Assembly: GCA_022844225.1 (NCBI GenBank) | Contig: JALHMC010000011.1 | Location: 30,035-94,034, forward strand | DNA length: 64,000 nt | Direction of reading: 5' to 3' | Source: Hyphomicrobiaceae bacterium | Lineage (GTDB): Bacteria; Pseudomonadota; Alphaproteobacteria; Rhizobiales; Hyphomicrobiaceae | In this document: positions 8,753-17,164 of the stretch, one piece after another | How the letters are laid out: each line of letters begins with the position of its first letter | How positions within the stretch are numbered: the stretch's first letter is position 1 | Notes under the pieces: generated by a model | What the model was told of the DNA's origin: nothing | Database searches by the model: none | What the model saw: the letters and a program-made list of their open reading frames with translations, nothing else | Position numbers and translations under genes: made by a program

Positions 8753-10045
8753 GTGCTTCCCTCTAGCGCCGAGATCCGTCGAGCCGTGCTTGCCCAGGAG
8801 CGTGACGTTGCCGCCCTCTTCGACGAGCTGCGCGCGGGAAGCCCCGATCCGGCCGGTCCGGGCGTGACGCGGGATACTTTCGGCAAGGGCGAGCAGTTCG
8901 GGTATCGCGTCATTGAGCGCGTTGCGGAGGGGCTCGGCCTTGAACAGCGCTACGATCACGCGGCGAACCTGTTCATGACCTTGCCCGGCAAGGATCGGAA
9001 CCGACCGCGCATCATGATGGGATCGCACATCGATTCGGTGGCGAACGGTGGAAATTACGATGGTGCGGCCGGCGTGATCGCCGGGCTCGTGGCAATGCGG
9101 GCACTGAAGACGCTCGGTGTCACCCCGGCCTGCGACGTGACCACGATGGCGATCCGGGCCGAGGAGAGCGTCTGGTTCGAGGTCTCCTATATCGGCTCGC
9201 GGTCAGCCTTCGGCGTGCTGCCGGACGGTGCGCTCGAGGCAAAGCGAACCGACACCGGCCGGCCGCTCGCCGAGCACATGGCGGAGTGCGGCGCCGACGT
9301 CGATGCCGTGCGCCGGAAGGTAGCGTCACTGGATGCAAAAGACATCGCAGCGTGGGTCGAGGTCCATATCGAGCAGGCGCCGCAACTGATCGAGGCGGGA
9401 CTGTCGGTTGCCATCGGCACGGGTGTGCCTGGGAACTTTCGTTACCCCGAGATCAAGATCCACGGCGAGTGGGCGCACGTGGGATTGCCACGGCGCTTCC
9501 GTCACGATGCTGTGCTCGCGGCGAGCGATTTTGCGCTGGGCCTCGACGAGATCTGGAAAGCGGCCGACGCCGCGAAACGCCCCATGGCCTTCACGATTGG
9601 TCGCTTCTATTCGGATGCGCGCGAGCACGCGCTGACCAAGGTGGCGGGGTTGATGACGCTGAGCCTCGATGTGCGTGCCTACGACAAGGCGCATCTCGCA
9701 TCACTCGAGGCGGAGGTGCTGGCGCTTGCCCGAAACATCGAGACGAAACGCGGCGTCCGGGTGGATCTCGGCAAGCGGGCCTCGGCAGATGTGGCACCTT
9801 CAAACCCGAGGCTGATGCAGGCTTTGACCGAGGCTGCGGGAGCGATCGCTATTCCCACCATGCCCCTGGCAAGCCCCGCGTCGCACGACACGGCAACATT
9901 CACGGTAGCCGGCGTGCCGTCGTGCATGCTGTTCGTGCGCAACGCCAATGGCAGCCACAATCCGCACGAAGCGATGGAGATCAGCGACTTTCTCGATACG
10001 GCATCAGTGCTGACGCAGTGGCTTGCTGGTGCCGTGGAGGCGTGA
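8753..10045 (+). CDS. M20-family Zn amidohydrolase, hydantoinase/carbamoylase type
   Basis: The 430-residue protein matches the N-carbamoyl-amino acid hydrolase / beta-ureidopropionase / allantoate amidohydrolase group. Metal-site motifs are MMGSHIDSV and GGNYDGAAGVIAGLVAM, then RAEESVWFEV, HIEQAPQLIEAG, a dimerisation-lid segment IHGEWAHVG, and the C-terminal SPASHDTATF and SHNPHEAMEI. The start is GTG at 8753, supported by AAGGAG at 8739-8744. Enzymes of this family release ammonia and CO2 from carbamoyl or ureido compounds. This fits a role between a ring-opening hydrolase and the aminotransferase in the same cluster. A Nudix gene follows after 28 bases. Confidence 0.88.
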   Translation: MLPSSAEIRRAVLAQERDVAALFDELRAGSPDPAGPGVTRDTFGKGEQFGYRVIERVAEGLGLEQRYDHAANLFMTLPGKDRNRPRIMMGSHIDSVANGGNYDGAAGVIAGLVAMRALKTLGVTPACDVTTMAIRAEESVWFEVSYIGSRSAFGVLPDGALEAKRTDTGRPLAEHMAECGADVDAVRRKVASLDAKDIAAWVEVHIEQAPQLIEAGLSVAIGTGVPGNFRYPEIKIHGEWAHVGLPRRFRHDAVLAASDFALGLDEIWKAADAAKRPMAFTIGRFYSDAREHALTKVAGLMTLSLDVRAYDKAHLASLEAEVLALARNIETKRGVRVDLGKRASADVAPSNPRLMQALTEAAGAIAIPTMPLASPASHDTATFTVAGVPSCMLFVRNANGSHNPHEAMEISDFLDTASVLTQWLAGAVEA

Positions 10046-10073
10046 GCGAGGAAGCATTGCGGGGAGCAACGCC

Positions 10074-10508
10074 ATGAAGGGTCAGATCGACGAGCCCTTT
10101 CGCGAGGTCGCGGCGGCGATTGTCGTCGGGGCGTGCGGTCGCCTTCTGTTCCAGCAGCGCGACGACATTCCCGGGCTGCTCTATGCGGGGCTTGTTGGGC
10201 TCTTCGGGGGGCACAAGGAAGGCGACGAGACGCCGATCGAGACGGTAAGGCGAGAGATCGAGGAGGAAACGGGGCTCGCCTTTTCTGCAGAGCGCTTCCA
10301 GCCGCTCGTTGATTTCTCCGTCGCCTATCCGGCCGGCGGCGGTGTCAAGGGTGTCTACTACGTGCTGCAGGATGTCCCGATCGCGGACGTGGTAGTGACG
10401 GAGGGCTCGGCACTCGTCGCGACGCGCGATGAGTTGCCGGCACTGTTGCCCCGGATGACGCCGTCGGCCTGCTACGTGACCCGGCTGTTTATGATGCTGC
10501 CGGAGTGA
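10074..10508 (+). CDS. Nudix hydrolase
   Basis: The 144-residue protein contains a complete Nudix box, G-x5-E-x7-REIEEETGL, in the segment starting GHKEGDETPIETVR. Nudix enzymes cleave nucleoside diphosphates linked to another group. The start ATG at 10074 is preceded by GGGGAG at 10061-10066. It lies 28 bases after the carbamoylase-type gene on the same strand and is probably co-transcribed. It could clean up damaged or inhibitory nucleotides linked to the pathway, but no substrate can be read from the sequence. It converges on the GMC oxidoreductase gene. Confidence 0.88.
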   Translation: MKGQIDEPFREVAAAIVVGACGRLLFQQRDDIPGLLYAGLVGLFGGHKEGDETPIETVRREIEEETGLAFSAERFQPLVDFSVAYPAGGGVKGVYYVLQDVPIADVVVTEGSALVATRDELPALLPRMTPSACYVTRLFMMLPE

Positions 10509-10535
10509 GTGCCGCGGCGCAGTCGAGCTCTTGTG

Positions 10536-12182
10536 TCACGCCAGCTCCGGCAGGAGGATCGGATCCAGGGCGGGTTTGCCGAGGATCATGTCGGCACCCT
10601 TCTCGGCGATCATCATCGTTGCAGCGTTGAGGTTGGCAGAGATCATGGCCGGCATGATCGAGGCGTCGATCACGCGCAGGCCATCGATTCCGCGCACGCG
10701 CAACTGATCGTCGACGACCGAAGTCGGATCGTTGGCGGGGCCCATGCGGCAAGTGCCCATCAGGTGGTAGGTGCTCGAGCCCCATTGACGGGCGGCGGCG
10801 AGTAGCTCGTCATCGGACCGCACGTTCTCACCCGGATACTCCTCGCCCGCCAGATAGGGCTTCATCGGCGACGTGTTGATGAGTCGTCTTGCGAACTTCA
10901 TCGCCGCGACAGTCACGCGCCGGTCGGTCTCCTCAGCGAGATAGTTGGGCTGGATCGACGGTTTGTCGAACGGATCGGACGAGCGGGCACGCACATAACC
11001 GCGGCTGACGGGGCGGTGCTGCCAGGCGGCGACGGTGAGGCCAGGGAAGTCGTCGAGCAGACCGTGGCGGCCCTGCTTGTAGCTCGCCGGCGTGAACAGA
11101 AATTGCAAGTCGTTCGGCCGCGTCGCCTCGTCGGAGTGCCAGAAACCATAGACCATCGACGGGCTGAGCGCGAGAATGCTTTCACGACCGGTGAAGTATT
11201 TGACGATCTCCCCGGCGAGTCGGAGGCCCTTCGAGCGTTCGTTCAAGGTCTCGATACCCTTCACGCGGACGCCGAAGCGGGGCGCGTAGTGATCGGCCAG
11301 GTTCTCGCCGATGCCGGCAAGCTCGTGGCGAACCTCGACGCCGAGCGAGCGAAGAAGGGGCCCGGGGCCGATACCGGACACTTGCAGGAGCTGTGGGGAA
11401 TTGACGGAGCCGCCCGAGACGATGACTTCGCGACGCGCCCGGACCTCGGTGAGGGCGCCGCCCCGGCCGCCCTTGGCATAGGTGACACCGACGGCGCGCT
11501 TGCCGTCGAGAACGAGGCGCGCGGCTTGCGCGTTGGTGCGGATGGTGAGGTTCGAGCGTGAGCGTGCGGGATTCAAGAAGGCGCGGGCGGTCGACATGCG
11601 GCGACCCTTGTTGGCCGTGCGCTGCACGTAGGAGATGCCCTCCTGGCGCTCGCCATTGTAGTCGCGATTGCGTGGAATCCCGAGTTCTGCGGCGCCCTTG
11701 AGGAAGGCCTCGCAAAGCGGATGCGTGACCCCGAGATCGGTCACGGTGAGATTGCCCTGGCGCCCCCGGAACGTATCGTCGGCATCGCCGATCCGTTGCT
11801 CGGTCCTACGAAAGTAGGGCAGCACGTCGTTGTAGCCCCAGCCGCGATTGCCCTTCTGAGCCCAACCATCGAAATCCATGCGCTGGCCGCGATTGTAGAT
11901 ATGGCCGTTGATAGACGATGAGCCGCCGAGCGTCTTGCCACGGGGCACAGCGATGACGCGGCCGTTGGTCCATTCGCTGGTTTCGGCCTCATAGAGCCAG
12001 TTCACGCTTTTCATCGTGAGCGTATGGATGAAGCCGGCAGGGATGTGAATGAACGGGTGCCAGTCGCGTGGTCCCGCCTCGAGCACACAAACGCTGTGGC
12101 GACCGTCTGCCGATAGCCGATTGGCCAGAATGCAGCCGGCCGAGCCTGCGCCCACGATGACATAGTCGAAGGTGTCTGCCAT
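10536..12182 (-). CDS. GMC-family FAD-dependent oxidoreductase (choline/alcohol dehydrogenase-like)
   Basis: The 548-residue flavoprotein is of the glucose-methanol-choline family. It has the N-terminal FAD motif YVIVGAGSAGCILANRLS, the signature GKTLGGSSSINGHIYNRGQ, a second signature SGGSVNSPQLLQVSGIG, and the C-terminal catalytic segment YHLMGTCRMG. The frame extends to 12263, but the ATG at 12180-12182 is preceded by GGGGAG at ideal spacing. It oxidises an alcohol group; bacterial relatives include choline dehydrogenase and polyethylene glycol dehydrogenase. It is divergently arranged with the unknown 536-residue gene across about 210 bases, so the two may be co-regulated. Confidence 0.9.
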   Translation of the reverse strand: MADTFDYVIVGAGSAGCILANRLSADGRHSVCVLEAGPRDWHPFIHIPAGFIHTLTMKSVNWLYEAETSEWTNGRVIAVPRGKTLGGSSSINGHIYNRGQRMDFDGWAQKGNRGWGYNDVLPYFRRTEQRIGDADDTFRGRQGNLTVTDLGVTHPLCEAFLKGAAELGIPRNRDYNGERQEGISYVQRTANKGRRMSTARAFLNPARSRSNLTIRTNAQAARLVLDGKRAVGVTYAKGGRGGALTEVRARREVIVSGGSVNSPQLLQVSGIGPGPLLRSLGVEVRHELAGIGENLADHYAPRFGVRVKGIETLNERSKGLRLAGEIVKYFTGRESILALSPSMVYGFWHSDEATRPNDLQFLFTPASYKQGRHGLLDDFPGLTVAAWQHRPVSRGYVRARSSDPFDKPSIQPNYLAEETDRRVTVAAMKFARRLINTSPMKPYLAGEEYPGENVRSDDELLAAARQWGSSTYHLMGTCRMGPANDPTSVVDDQLRVRGIDGLRVIDASIMPAMISANLNAATMMIAEKGADMILGKPALDPILLPELA

Positions 12183-12392
12183 TCCCGTCTCCCCGGGTGT
12201 CGTTCCGATCGGTGCGGCGCGCACCGTTGGCTCGATACTGACGTGTGGAAAGCGGGCCGACAATCCTCAGGGCGATCGGAGAGCGTTTGACTTCGCTCAA
12301 AGGTGTGCAACGCTTGAGGAGCGTCCGGAGCCAACCGTGCACGAGGTGGATTGGCCAGGGCGCTTCCCATCGCGCGTCCGAGGACGATTGCC

Positions 12393-14003
12393 ATGCCCCA
12401 GACAGCAGCTTCCACCCAGACTATTCCAACCGAGGCCCGCCGCCTCTACGACAAGCTCGAGGAGCGCATCCTCGATCGCGATCAGGTCGGCGCCAGCCAA
12501 GCCTACTATGGCCTCGTCAAGGCCGGCCGGCCGCTGCCGGAATTGGTCAACGAGGGGGTTCGTATTCACGCTCCGCTGACGCACGTGCCCTATCACGAGC
12601 GCATCGACAAAGGCTTCGTGAATTTCGTCAACAACGACCACTGCCTGCTTTCAGCGCGCGCGACAACGCATCTGGCCAAGCTGATGCCGAAGGAGATGGC
12701 CGGGCTGCCGATGGCCCAGACGATCTGGTACATCCCGACCGGACTCGACATCTGGAACCAGAAGATCAACAAGGCGCCGGGGCACTATTCGCGCGGCATG
12801 GAGCCTATAAAAGGGCAACCGGTGAAGCCCGTCGTGCACTGGCCGGACCAGACCGCCGAGCACATCGAGGGCTCTCTCGACGAGAAGCTCGACCAGTGGC
12901 TCGATCTCGTGCATCGCGGGCATGTGCTGGACGCTTACCGGGTGTTCCTCGGGATCATGGAGGAGCCCGGCAATCGAAAGGAGGCACTGGCGCAACTTTG
13001 CTTCGCCGGCCTGATCGACCTTCAGGATCGCGTCTACCTCAATCGGTCCTACACCACGGGGCACAAGTCTTTTCGGGCGCGGGCGACGGTCGAACTCGGC
13101 AATTTCGTCGGCTGGGACAATGCGCATCACGTGCTCTATGCGGGCGCACTTGACATCGGGGTCGGGCCGCGCTGGTACTCAACGTACGAGATGGCCTGCA
13201 ACTGCATCACGCACTACATCGAGAAGCAGAAGATCTCGGCTATCCCCTATGGTGGAGCGACCGCGAAGGAGGCCGAGATTCTGCGCCAGACGGCACCCTT
13301 GTCGAAAGATGAAGCCGAGGCGTTTCTCGACGTGGTCCTTCATGGGCAAGAGCCGGGTATCCAGGAAGCGTTGAGCCGATTGCTGCTGGCGGGCAAGGGA
13401 CCGCGGCAGATCCTCGACGTGCTGCAGGTCGGCGGTGCCCAGGTCCTGCTCGAGACGCAGGACACGCTCAATTTCTCCATTCCCCAGCATTGCTACGAGT
13501 ATCTCAACACGCTCGGCTGGTTCTACGACACCTTCGAGCATCCGCAGCGCCTTAAGCTGCTGTATGTCGCGACCACCTATCTCAATCGCAATGCTTGGCA
13601 CAACCGGCAGGTCGGCGACGGCCGCGAGGTGCGCGCCGAGCTGCCAGCGGGCACGAATGCGAAGAGCACGGGCCAGATGCTCGAGCACGTCGTCGCCTCG
13701 ACCGTCGCTCTCGACGGCCCGCAGGCGATCGCGTGGACGCGGGCCTATCTCGCAGGCGGTGGCGATCCGGCAGCCCTCGCGCAGCAGCTTGCGCTGTGTG
13801 CGACGCGCATCGGCAACGATCCGCACAACCAGGAACTCGGGCAACTCCTCGTCGAGGACTACTTCAAGAACCGCAGCTTCGACCGTAACCGGTTGCTGCT
13901 CGCCTGCGTGCAGCACACCGCTGTGCACCGTAAGTACGGCGACTTTCTCGAGGCGAGCCGGCGCTACGGCGACGCGATGGGCATCGGCGGGCTGGCGGCC
14001 TGA
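12393..14003 (+). CDS. Conserved-looking protein of unknown family, 536 residues
   Basis: I do not recognise this family. The 536-residue protein has no signal peptide or membrane segment and uses codons like its neighbours, so it is a genuine soluble protein. It is rich in His, Trp and Tyr clusters: THVPYHERIDKGFVNFVNNDH (about residues 55-80), WDNAHHVLYAGALDIGVGPRWYSTYE (about 240-265), and QHCYEYLNTLGWFYDTFEH (about 370). This pattern would suit a metal or haem centre, but no known motif is complete. Start ATG 12393 has a GAGGA ribosome-binding site, and an SDR follows after 37 bases. Position between a divergent GMC oxidoreductase and an SDR suggests a catabolic oxidation role. Confidence 0.75.
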   Translation: MPQTAASTQTIPTEARRLYDKLEERILDRDQVGASQAYYGLVKAGRPLPELVNEGVRIHAPLTHVPYHERIDKGFVNFVNNDHCLLSARATTHLAKLMPKEMAGLPMAQTIWYIPTGLDIWNQKINKAPGHYSRGMEPIKGQPVKPVVHWPDQTAEHIEGSLDEKLDQWLDLVHRGHVLDAYRVFLGIMEEPGNRKEALAQLCFAGLIDLQDRVYLNRSYTTGHKSFRARATVELGNFVGWDNAHHVLYAGALDIGVGPRWYSTYEMACNCITHYIEKQKISAIPYGGATAKEAEILRQTAPLSKDEAEAFLDVVLHGQEPGIQEALSRLLLAGKGPRQILDVLQVGGAQVLLETQDTLNFSIPQHCYEYLNTLGWFYDTFEHPQRLKLLYVATTYLNRNAWHNRQVGDGREVRAELPAGTNAKSTGQMLEHVVASTVALDGPQAIAWTRAYLAGGGDPAALAQQLALCATRIGNDPHNQELGQLLVEDYFKNRSFDRNRLLLACVQHTAVHRKYGDFLEASRRYGDAMGIGGLAA

Positions 14004-14040
14004 AGAGGCGCCGTCAAGATCTTGAAGCAGGAGTGAGCGC

Positions 14041-14820
14041 ATGCTGCTCAAGGACAAAATTGCGATCGTCACCGGAGCCGGGCAAGGCATCGGCTCCGCG
14101 ACCGCGACGGCGCTGGCTGAAGCCGGTGCCACCGTCATTACAGCCGACATCGACGGCAAGCTCGCCGAGGCGGCGGCAAACTCGATCCAGGCGCATCAAC
14201 GCAAAGCGCTCGCCTTGACGGTGGATGTCGGGGACGTCGAAAGCATCCAGAGTATGGTCGACCGCACAATGGCGGCCTACGGTCGGATCGACATTCTCGT
14301 CAACAATGCCGGCGTGACGCGGCGCGCTGACATCATGGACATCACCGAGGCGGATTGGGACCGCATCCATCGGGTCAATGCGAAAGGCGTTTTCTTCTGC
14401 CTGCAAAGCGTGGCGCGGGTGATGATCCAGCAGCGTGGCGGGCGGATCATCAACATCGCGTCGATCGCAGGCAAGGGCTATGCCGGCACCTCGAACGCGG
14501 CCTACGCGGCGAGCAAGGGCGCGGTGATCAGCCTGACTAAGACCGCGGCCCAGCAACTCGGCAAATACGACATCAACGTCAACTCGGTCTGCCCAGGCGT
14601 CACTCGGACGGCGCTGGGTGAGGCCAATCTCCGCGTCAGGGCCCAGCAGGAGGGGCTCAGCATCGAGGCGATGGACGCCAAGCGTCTCGAGATCATTCCC
14701 ATCCGGCGCGCCAACGATCCGGCGGATATCGCTGCGATGGTCGTGTTCCTGGCGTCTCCGGGCGCGCGCAACATCACGGGCCAGTCCTACAATGTCGACG
14801 GCGGCATCGTCCCGGACTGA
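14041..14820 (+). CDS. Short-chain dehydrogenase/reductase (SDR)
   Basis: A 259-residue classical SDR: TGAGQGIGSATATAL cofactor loop, NNAGVTRRADIMDI, catalytic YAASKGA and the C-terminal NITGQSYNVDGG. The Asp at the end of the second beta-strand (TADIDGK) suggests preference for NAD(H). The start ATG has GGAG seven bases upstream. It lies 37 bases after the unknown 536-residue gene and is likely co-transcribed with it. It resembles sorbitol- or galactitol-type dehydrogenases of this superfamily, but the substrate cannot be assigned. Confidence 0.87.
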   Translation: MLLKDKIAIVTGAGQGIGSATATALAEAGATVITADIDGKLAEAAANSIQAHQRKALALTVDVGDVESIQSMVDRTMAAYGRIDILVNNAGVTRRADIMDITEADWDRIHRVNAKGVFFCLQSVARVMIQQRGGRIINIASIAGKGYAGTSNAAYAASKGAVISLTKTAAQQLGKYDINVNSVCPGVTRTALGEANLRVRAQQEGLSIEAMDAKRLEIIPIRRANDPADIAAMVVFLASPGARNITGQSYNVDGGIVPD

Positions 14821-14913
14821 GTACAATTCTGCCGACTGCGCTGGAACCGAGGATCCAATCGAGCCCGCTGCGGGTTCGGCGAGTGGAACCAGTTTGCGTG
14901 CAGGGAATCTCGC

Positions 14914-15672
14914 ATGTCCGGAGCGATCAGGATCGGTGTCGGCGGGTGGACCTTCGCACCCTGGCGCGGCACGTTTTATCCCGAAGGCTTGGCGCACAAA
15001 CAGGAGCTGAGCTTCGCGTCGCGCCAGCTGACGTCGATCGAGATCAATGGGACCTACTATTCCAGGTTCAAACCGGACAGTTGGCGAAAATGGCGAGACG
15101 AGACGCCAGATGACTTCGTCTTTGCGGTCAAGGGATCTCGCTTCTGCACCAATCGCAGAGACTTGCGCACGGCTGGTGCGGCGATCGAGAACTTTCTTTC
15201 CCAGGGGCTCGTCGAACTCGGTGCAAAGCTCGGCCCCATTAACTGGCAGCTCGCGAAAACGAAGAAGTTCGATGCGGACGAGATGACGGGTTTTCTCAAT
15301 CTGCTCAAGTCCGAGCAACACGGCTTGCCGCTCAGGCACGCGGTGGAGGTGCGCCACCCGAGCTTCGTCAACGACACGTTTTTCGCGATGGCTCGGAAGA
15401 GAAGTGTGGCCATCGTTGTCGCCTTGGACGAGGAATTCCCCGAGATCGAGGTCCAAACCACAGACTTCACATACGCCCGACTGATGGAGAGCCGCGAGGA
15501 CGAGCCGGACGGCCTCTCTCCAAAGGAACTCGCAGCGCTGGGCCAGCGGCTCAGATCGTGGGCGCGCCGGGGAGACGTCTTTGCGTACTTCATATCGGGG
15601 GCGAAAGTGCGCAATCCCGCCGCAGCGCAAGCCCTGATCGGGGCCATCGGGGACAGGCGACGCAACCGCTGA
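14914..15672 (+). CDS. DUF72 family protein
   Basis: The 252-residue protein fits the DUF72 (YecE-like) family of TIM-barrel proteins. The N-terminal IGVGGWTFAPWRGTFYP, then LTSIEINGTYYSRFK, FAVKGSRFCTNRR and HAVEVRHPSF are all typical. The biochemical function of the family is not established. The ATG at 14914 is 93 bases after the SDR gene, so it may be an independent unit. It converges on the secreted-protein gene with only six bases between the two reading frames. Confidence 0.85.
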   Translation: MSGAIRIGVGGWTFAPWRGTFYPEGLAHKQELSFASRQLTSIEINGTYYSRFKPDSWRKWRDETPDDFVFAVKGSRFCTNRRDLRTAGAAIENFLSQGLVELGAKLGPINWQLAKTKKFDADEMTGFLNLLKSEQHGLPLRHAVEVRHPSFVNDTFFAMARKRSVAIVVALDEEFPEIEVQTTDFTYARLMESREDEPDGLSPKELAALGQRLRSWARRGDVFAYFISGAKVRNPAAAQALIGAIGDRRRNR

Positions 15673-15678
15673 CGCGCC

Positions 15679-16347
15679 CTATCTCTTCCGGGCGACGCAG
15701 TCGCTGCCGTTCCAGCGCTGACGCTTGCCGCAACCGGGCATCGGCTCGGCCCAAGCGGTCTCGTCGGGCAGTTTGGTGGCCTCAGCGAGGCGGGGCTTCT
15801 GCTCGGGCAGAAGGACGCTTTGTTCCGAGCCCGTGTCGCGGGCTTGCCACTCGGCGCCGGCCTGGGTGACGGCAGCCTCCAGCAAAAGACCATCCCGCAA
15901 CGGCGGCGACCAGCCGTGGCCAGCCTCGTAGAACCGGTAGAACCGCGTCAAGAATCTGATTGTCAAGGCATTGCCGTCGCCGCGGCTGGCCATGCAGATC
16001 GGCGCCCGTGCTTGAACGAAACCGTCACGCGGTCCCGAGTCGGGCGTCGGCGGCGAGAGATCGAACGGATTGCGCTTTTCGCCAGGCATGGTGTAGGCGG
16101 CGAAAAGGCCCCTGTCGTGGACGAGCCAAAGCCGCTCGAGCAAGCCCTGCGCAGACTGAACCGCGGGCAACTCATCTGGCCGCAGTGCGGCACATGGCTC
16201 CCCCCTCGCCTTGTCGGCAACGAGGGCTGTCGGCGTCACGGATTGACCGCGGCCCTGGCTGTTGGCTGGCTGCGGCGAGAAGGCCGAGACCAGGCCGAGC
16301 AGCGCCCAAGCGCAAGCACTATCGAATCGTCTCTGCAGTTTCCGCAT
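15679..16347 (-). CDS. Secreted hypothetical protein
   Basis: The 222-residue protein starts with a basic n-region and hydrophobic core (MRKLQRRFDSACAWALLGLVSA), followed by a probable cleavage site near PANSQG. It is therefore likely exported to the periplasm. The mature part contains paired cysteines, including a C-terminal CGKRQRWNGSDC that could form a disulphide. No known domain is recognised. The frame runs 11 codons further upstream, but the ATG at 16347 gives the sensible signal peptide. Codon usage matches the host. Confidence 0.65.
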   Translation of the reverse strand: MRKLQRRFDSACAWALLGLVSAFSPQPANSQGRGQSVTPTALVADKARGEPCAALRPDELPAVQSAQGLLERLWLVHDRGLFAAYTMPGEKRNPFDLSPPTPDSGPRDGFVQARAPICMASRGDGNALTIRFLTRFYRFYEAGHGWSPPLRDGLLLEAAVTQAGAEWQARDTGSEQSVLLPEQKPRLAEATKLPDETAWAEPMPGCGKRQRWNGSDCVARKR

Positions 16348-16441
16348 TCCAAGTTCACCGCCGCCACCTGACGCGGCCACTCAACCCCGACCGCGGCGAT
16401 GGTCAACGGCGATGTCTCGTCATGGCAAACGGAGCCTTGCT

Positions 16442-16987
16442 TCAGGTCAGCCCAGCCTCTGCGCGAAGACGGAAAATGGGGTCCGTCTTGTCTCGCCGAT
16501 GCGTGGCCCAGCTTGGTTTGATCGGCGGCACTTCGCCGAGCGAGAGCCGCGTCGTCTCGAAGATCACGATGCGGTGCGCGATGCGCCAGACGCCAGCGCG
16601 TCGCTCGACCCGGTCGGCGTAGCGGCCGTAGTGGGAAAGCTGGACCGGGCCACCGTTCGCGGCTGCGCCGTACTGGCGTTGTGCCTCCGGGCCGAGCGTG
16701 TGCGCAGTGAAGAAATACGTCTCCGCGATGGCGATGTCAGGGTTGGCGAACTCGATGAGGCATTCGCCGAGGAAGTGCATCACCTGGGTCGCGCCGCCCG
16801 TGCGGGATCTTGCGAACTCGATGAAGCCATCAAGTCCACCCTTGTAGTCACCATGATCGTCGTAGGCGTCCTCGTGATAGGTGGCACGCACGGCGTCCCA
16901 GTCGGCCCGGTCGACGCCGCGCGCGTAGCGGCTCATCAGATCGCGGATCTCGTCCTTGTCGATCAGGCGTTGAAGAGCATCGCTCAT
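16442..16987 (-). CDS. NTF2-like / SnoaL-type protein
   Basis: The 181-residue protein has the features of the SnoaL-like, nuclear-transport-factor-2-fold family: an N-terminal helix with DKDEIRDLMSRYARGVDRADWDAVRATYHEDA, then HFLGECLIEFANPDIAIAETYF and a C-terminal RRAGVWRIAHRIVIFE. Members include ring-hydroxylating dioxygenase small subunits, dehydratases and isomerases. The start at 16987 is preceded by AGAGGT. The gene lies downstream of a highly structured 157-base region that separates it from the carboxymuconolactone-decarboxylase-like gene on the same strand. The context suggests aromatic or ketone catabolism. Confidence 0.82.
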   Translation of the reverse strand: MSDALQRLIDKDEIRDLMSRYARGVDRADWDAVRATYHEDAYDDHGDYKGGLDGFIEFARSRTGGATQVMHFLGECLIEFANPDIAIAETYFFTAHTLGPEAQRQYGAAANGGPVQLSHYGRYADRVERRAGVWRIAHRIVIFETTRLSLGEVPPIKPSWATHRRDKTDPIFRLRAEAGLT

Positions 16988-17007
16988 GGGCTGACCTCTA
17001 GTATGCC

Positions 17008-17164
17008 GGCGCCGACATTTGCTTCCCTTCGCGGCTAGGTCGAGAGCAAATGTCGGCGCCATTAGGAACACTGGCTACTCAATGTTTCCAGTGTAGCTTT
17101 TGCCCCTGACGTTTGGTGATGAGCCTAGCCGCAATCGCGTATCAAACGTCAGGGGCGCTACACT
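17008..17164 (-). promoter_or_regulatory. Structured intercistronic region with three inverted repeats
   Basis: Three inverted repeats fill this gap. IR1 has perfect 16-base arms (17008-17023 and 17045-17060). IR2 has 7-base arms (17068-17074 and 17088-17094). IR3 has 13-base arms (17103-17115 and 17143-17155) extended by an 8-base outer stem (17090-17097 with 17157-17164) around a TTTT bulge. The outer stem of IR3 and IR2 use the same bases 17090-17094, so they exclude each other. The IR1 loop (17031-17039) is a perfect 9-base complement of the IR3 loop (17124-17132). In the minus-strand transcript the region starts at the stop codon of the upstream gene and ends about 20 bases before the next start. 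It looks like an RNA switch or attenuator, by inference. Confidence 0.6.

Noticed and set aside
14014..15630. A 538-codon minus-strand frame opposite the SDR and DUF72 genes
   Set aside because: The protein has no domain and mirrors two well-supported genes; it is a high-GC shadow.
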